Source: Clostridiales bacterium (GTDB taxonomy: Bacteria > Bacillota > Clostridia > WRLR01). Taken from it: a stretch of 7,325 nucleotides of DNA. The translations under genes were made by a program, and so were the position numbers. Shown piece after piece: positions 4,443 to 7,325 of this stretch. Each line of letters begins with the position of its first letter. Within the stretch, counting starts at the first letter, position 1. The stretch is taken from the NCBI GenBank assembly GCA_031287655.1, contig JAITSR010000324.1, positions 1 to 7,325 of the forward strand, read 5' to 3'. The notes beneath the pieces are model-generated. The model saw nothing but the letters and a program-made list of their open reading frames with translations. It was not told where the DNA came from and searched no databases.

Positions 4443-7112
4443 TCACGTTCCTTCGATTTTTCGCAGGCTCACCATCGACTCGATAAACCGCTTCATTCCG
4501 GCATCCGCAAACTCGATCTCTATAATCACATCGTTTTGATCAAAAAATCTGCTCATCACAAAACCGTCGCCGTATTTTTTATGCCTGACCGCCTCTCCGA
4601 CGGCGTAAATCTGCCCGTTCGCAAAACCGCCCGGAGTCGGCAAACCGCCCGGACCAGGCAAACCGCCCGGGGCCGGCAAACCATCCGAGCCGGGCGCGCC
4701 GGACGAGTCGCCAAAGCCGACCGCGCCGGAAGGCCGCCCAAAGCCGCCACCCCCAAACGGACCGGCGCCGCCGACCGCTCCGGCGCGCGCGCCAAAACCT
4801 CCGGCAACGCTGAAATCACCGTTCCGCAGCGCCCCCGCCGCCCATGTCGTTTTGGTCTTCGCCCTTTGAACCGCGGCCTTTTGAGCCGCGTCCGGCCATG
4901 CCGTTCCGGCGCGCGCCGCGGTCGAGCTCCCGGCGCTAAAAAAGCTGCCTAATAAATGTTTCGGAATATCCGCGACAAATCTTGAAAGGCGGTTGTATGT
5001 CGTATTCCCAAACAGGGTCCTCGTCGTCGCGTTCGTGAATATCAGGCGCTTTTTCGCGCGTGTGATCGCGACATAACACAGCCTGCGTTCCTCCTCCATC
5101 TGCGCCGCGTCCGTCATCGCGCGGACGCCCGGAAAGATGCCCTCCTCCGCGCCGACCACAAACACGGTGTCAAACTCCAGCCCCTTCGCGCTGTGTACCG
5201 TCATCAGCGAAATCTTTTCGTCCTCATCCTCAAAGTTGTCGATGTCCGAGATCAGCGTCACATGCATTAAGAACTCCGAAAGGCCGACGGATCGCGGCTT
5301 TCCGGGGAAATCCCGCACATCGTCCGGCAGTCCTCCGCCGCCGTCCGGCCACGCCTCCCCGCCATCCCGCGGTCCAGCTTCGTCATCCCGCGGCCCAGCT
5401 TCGCCATCCCACGGCCCAGCTTCGCCGCCCGAGGTCTGCGCAAGCGCCGCCTTCTCCGCCTCGTTGTCCTCAAAGAAAATTTCGTCGCTCTGGTAGTGCT
5501 TTTCAAACTCCAAAATTTCAGACTTAAATTCCAAAATATTCTCGAGCCGCGCCTGCGCGTCCTCCGAACTGTCCTTCTCATACATCAGGCGGATGCCGGA
5601 CCGCTCGAGCAGGAGGTCCACGAGTTCCACGACGGGAGACTCGGCCGCCTCCGCCGCGAGGCCGCGGATCAACGTGACAAAGCCCGCGAGCTTTTGCGCC
5701 GCGGCCTTTAACTCCGGATACCGCCCGGGCTCCCGCACAACGCGCTCCGCCGCCTCAAAAATCGAAATATCCCCCTCAGCCGCGAGCGCCTCGAGCTTTT
5801 CGACGGATACCGCGCCGACGCCGCGCCGCGGCACGTTGATCACGCGTTTGAAGCTCAAGTCGTCCGCGGGGTTCTGAATCAGCCGCAGGTACGCGACGAG
5901 GTCCTTTATCTCTTTGCGGTCAAAGAATTTGAAACCGCCGATGATCCGATACGGAATCCCCTCGCGGATCAGGCCGTTCTCCAGCACGCGGGACTGCGCG
6001 TTGATCCGGTACAGCACGGAAAAGTCGTTCCAGCTCATGCCGTTTTCAATGCGCAGTCTCTTTAGCATCCCCGTGACGAGCGCCGCTTCCTCGTGTTCGT
6101 TTTCGACGTTCTCGCAGCTGATCCCGTCGCCCTGCTCGTTGTCCGTCCACAGGGCTTTCTGCTTTCTGCGCGTGTTTTTGTGAATAACGGTGTTCGCGGC
6201 CTCGAGGATCACCTTTGTCGAGCGGTAATTCTGCTCGAGCTTGATCACGCGCGCGTCCGGATAGTCTTTTTCAAAGCCCAGAATATTGCCGATGTTCGCG
6301 CCGCGCCAGCCGTAGATCGACTGGTCGTCGTCCCCGACGACGCAGAGGTTTTTCCACTTGCCGGAGAGCAGCGAAACGAGCGTGTACTGCGCCGTGTTCG
6401 TATCCTGATATTCATCTACGAGCACATGCCGGAATTTGTTCTGATAATAAAGGAGTATATCGGCGTTCTCGCGCAGGAGGCGGATCGTCAGGAGGATGAT
6501 GTCGTCAAAATCAAGCGCGTTGTTTTTTTTCAGCCGCTTTTGATACAGCTCGTAAATCCGGCCGACCTTCGCGCGGAAAAAATCCCCGCCGTTGGCCGCA
6601 TGATAGTCGTCCGGCGTCAAAAGCTCGTCCTTCGCGCGCCCGATGTGCTCTAACATCGACTTTGGGACATACTGCTTGTCGTTCAGGTTCAACTCGCGGA
6701 TACACTCCTTGACGAGCGAGAGCTGGTCGTCATAATCCAAAATCGTGAAATTCCGCGAAAAGCCGATCCGCTCTATGTCGCGGCGCAGCATACGGACACA
6801 GGCCGAGTGGAACGTACTGATCCAAATCGCCGCGGACTCGTCGGGCAGGAGCGCGTCGATCCGCGCTTTCATCTCCTTGGCCGCCTTGTTCGTAAATGTG
6901 ATCGCGAGGATCGACCACGGCGCGACGCCGACCTCTAAAATCAGGTGCGCGATCCGGTGAACGAGCACCCGCGTCTTGCCCGACCCGGCCCCCGCGAGGA
7001 TCAGGAGGGGGCCTTCGACATGCCGCACCGCCTCCGCTTGCTCCGCGTTCAGTCCTGAGAACAGGCCGCGCGCGGCCCCGCTGTTTGCTGTGAGTTCAAT
7101 CATCTCATCCAT
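4443..7112 (-). CDS. pcrA: ATP-dependent DNA helicase PcrA/UvrD (superfamily 1A)
   Basis: This 889-residue protein is a 3'-5' DNA helicase of excision repair, replication restart and RNA polymerase handling. All SF1A motifs are present: Leu-Asn-Ala-Glu-Gln (21-25, Q motif), Gly-Ala-Gly-Ser-Gly-Lys-Thr (41-47, Walker A), Thr-Phe-Thr-Asn-Lys-Ala-Ala (72-78, Ia), Val-Asp-Glu-Tyr-Gln-Asp-Thr (232-238, II), Gly-Asp-Asp-Asp-Gln-Ser-Ile-Tyr-Gly-Trp-Arg-Gly-Ala (260-272, III), Glu-Gln-Asn-Tyr-Arg-Ser (293-298, IV), Val-His-Ser-Ala-Lys-Gly-Leu-Glu-Phe (639-647, V) and Val-Ala-Ile-Thr-Arg-Ala (681-686, VI). Residues 835-886 (Val-Gly-Glu-Ala-Val-Arg-His-Lys-Lys-Tyr-Gly-Asp-Gly) form the Tudor-like module that binds RNA polymerase in Gram-positive PcrA. 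It is over 100 residues longer than usual because of an acidic/Gly/Pro insert at 558-600 and a Gly-rich linker at 727-833. The ATG at 7112 has no clear Shine-Dalgarno; an in-frame ATG at 7103 is the alternative. Confidence 0.96.
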   Translation of the reverse strand: MDEMIELTANSGAARGLFSGLNAEQAEAVRHVEGPLLILAGAGSGKTRVLVHRIAHLILEVGVAPWSILAITFTNKAAKEMKARIDALLPDESAAIWISTFHSACVRMLRRDIERIGFSRNFTILDYDDQLSLVKECIRELNLNDKQYVPKSMLEHIGRAKDELLTPDDYHAANGGDFFRAKVGRIYELYQKRLKKNNALDFDDIILLTIRLLRENADILLYYQNKFRHVLVDEYQDTNTAQYTLVSLLSGKWKNLCVVGDDDQSIYGWRGANIGNILGFEKDYPDARVIKLEQNYRSTKVILEAANTVIHKNTRRKQKALWTDNEQGDGISCENVENEHEEAALVTGMLKRLRIENGMSWNDFSVLYRINAQSRVLENGLIREGIPYRIIGGFKFFDRKEIKDLVAYLRLIQNPADDLSFKRVINVPRRGVGAVSVEKLEALAAEGDISIFEAAERVVREPGRYPELKAAAQKLAGFVTLIRGLAAEAAESPVVELVDLLLERSGIRLMYEKDSSEDAQARLENILEFKSEILEFEKHYQSDEIFFEDNEAEKAALAQTSGGEAGPWDGEAGPRDDEAGPRDGGEAWPDGGGGLPDDVRDFPGKPRSVGLSEFLMHVTLISDIDNFEDEDEKISLMTVHSAKGLEFDTVFVVGAEEGIFPGVRAMTDAAQMEEERRLCYVAITRAKKRLIFTNATTRTLFGNTTYNRLSRFVADIPKHLLGSFFSAGSSTAARAGTAWPDAAQKAAVQRAKTKTTWAAGALRNGDFSVAGGFGARAGAVGGAGPFGGGGFGRPSGAVGFGDSSGAPGSDGLPAPGGLPGPGGLPTPGGFANGQIYAVGEAVRHKKYGDGFVMSRFFDQNDVIIEIEFADAGMKRFIESMVSLRKIEGT
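4449..4453 (-). promoter_or_regulatory. Ribosome binding site of the diguanylate cyclase gene
   Basis: AAGGA on the minus strand lies within the last codons of pcrA. It is 8 bases before the GTG at 4440 and only 2 before the GTG at 4446, which favours 4440 as the start. Its position inside pcrA suggests translational coupling. Confidence 0.5.
4624..4695 (-). repeat. 18-bp tandem repeat inside pcrA (Gly-Gly-Leu-Pro-X-Pro units)
   Basis: Four adjacent 18-base units occupy 4624-4641, 4642-4659, 4660-4677 and 4678-4695. The first three begin with the same eleven bases, AAACCGCCCGG on the plus strand; the fourth is diverged. Read in frame on the minus strand they encode hexapeptides of the form Gly-Gly-Leu-Pro-X-Pro, with X being Ala, Gly or Thr. 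They lie in the flexible linker between the helicase core and the C-terminal RNA polymerase-binding module. Confidence 0.85.
5363..5425 (-). repeat. 21-bp tandem repeat inside pcrA (Glu-Ala-Gly-Pro-Arg/Trp-Asp units)
   Basis: Three units of 21 bases lie at 5363-5383, 5384-5404 and 5405-5425. The first and second differ at two positions; the second and third differ at one (5411), which changes Arg to Trp. The repeat keeps the reading frame and encodes a heptapeptide with Glu-Ala-Gly-Pro-Arg/Trp-Asp as its core, within helicase residues 563-583. The near identity suggests recent duplication. Confidence 0.88.
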
Positions 7113-7119
7113 ACAGTAA

Positions 7120-7148
7120 ATTTTCTAAGATTCCGGGTTGCTTGTCAA
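7120..7148 (-). promoter_or_regulatory. Candidate pcrA promoter abutting the start codon
   Basis: On the minus strand a perfect TTGACA (7148-7143) is followed after 17 bases by GAAAAT (7125-7120, 4 of 6 matches to TATAAT); TAGAAA at 7127-7122, with a 15-base spacer, is an alternative. Either -10 would place the transcription start within a few bases of the pcrA ATG at 7112. The mRNA would then be leaderless or nearly so, which fits the lack of a Shine-Dalgarno site there. The -35 is strong, the -10 weak. Confidence 0.45.
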
Positions 7149-7154
7149 GGCATG

Positions 7155-7167
7155 TACATAAAATGTA
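7155..7167. repeat. Small inverted repeat upstream of the pcrA -35
   Basis: TACAT-AAA-ATGTA is a perfect 5-3-5 inverted repeat ending seven bases before the TTGACA as read on the minus strand. An outer CATGT (7151-7155) and ACATG (7172-7176) also pair. It could be an operator, but such AT-rich palindromes occur by chance. It does not match the Bacillota LexA box GAAC-N4-GTTC. Confidence 0.3.
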
Positions 7168-7217
7168 ACAGAACATGATTGCTCGGAGTCTATGTGTTAA
7201 AAATCGCAGTCGTTCGT

Positions 7218-7240
7218 GACCGCGCGGCGCGCGCGCGGTC
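7218..7240. other. GC-only hairpin with 9-bp stem
   Basis: GACCGCGCG (7218-7226) and CGCGCGGTC (7232-7240) are exact reverse complements around the 5-base loop GCGCG. On the minus strand a TTTTT run follows the stem only after a gap of about 12 bases, so it is not a classical intrinsic terminator, though it might end transcription of a gene beyond the window edge. The run of alternating C and G, continuing in GCGCGCG at 7244-7250, is also of the kind that can adopt Z-DNA. No open frame crosses 7113-7325 on either strand that looks like a gene. Confidence 0.4.
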
Positions 7241-7325
7241 TCTGCGCGCGTACCATATGCGTCAGAAAAGAAGTTGAAACTTTGTAGAAACGACGAATTT
7301 AGTCACCATTTAAAGAAATGTTTTA

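Noticed and set aside
4624..5425. Short repeats in pcrA considered as a CRISPR array
   Set aside because: The units are adjacent without spacers, keep the reading frame and encode linker peptides.
6093..6653. Plus-strand open frame (186 codons) opposite pcrA
   Set aside because: It overlaps helicase motifs that are fully conserved on the minus strand, so the minus frame is the real gene.
7171..7182. GAAC-containing site considered as a LexA/SOS box for pcrA
   Set aside because: The second half reads TTGC rather than GTTC, so the palindrome required for a Bacillota LexA box is absent.

Overview
The window is a GC-rich bacterial chromosome segment, densely coded and almost entirely on the minus strand. 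The helicase is of the PcrA type, with the C-terminal Tudor-like module of Gram-positive PcrA. Shine-Dalgarno sites are of the GGAGG type, and the gene mix includes a MIF-like tautomerase, a VOC protein, a TPR/GAF/GGDEF protein and a DUF4143-type ATPase tail. Together these suggest an anaerobic Bacillota (Clostridia-like) genome of unusually high GC. That assignment is an inference from gene content only.

Layout, left to right. Positions 2-259 (+) hold the C-terminal end of a DUF4143-type AAA ATPase whose start lies outside the window. A short gap with no clear terminator separates it from the convergent minus-strand genes. Reading the minus strand in its own direction, from right to left, there are two transcription units. 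The first is pcrA (7112-4443) followed, with touching or overlapping ends, by a soluble TPR-GAF-GGDEF diguanylate cyclase (4440-2284). The second starts from a good sigma-A-like promoter at 2267-2239 and encodes a MIF-type tautomerase (2210-1857), a zeta-crystallin-type quinone oxidoreductase (1788-811) and a metal-binding VOC protein (792-343). The last 213 bases (7113-7325) are non-coding; they carry the pcrA promoter, a small inverted repeat and a GC hairpin.

How the genes may work together. The tautomerase, reductase and VOC protein all belong to families acting on small carbonyl, enone or dicarbonyl compounds, so a detoxification or small-acid operon is plausible but unproven. The pairing of a DNA-repair/transcription helicase with a c-di-GMP synthase in one translationally close unit is odd and has no obvious functional logic.

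I see no mobile element, CRISPR array, RNA gene or clear new defence system. The most unusual signal is that three unrelated conserved proteins (PcrA, the diguanylate cyclase and the VOC protein) each carry in-frame Ala/Gly/Pro-rich low-complexity insertions in loops or linkers. Two of these, both in pcrA, are built from exact-period DNA repeats (21 bp and 18 bp). The tautomerase and the reductase lack them. This looks like a genome-level tendency towards in-frame repeat expansion.
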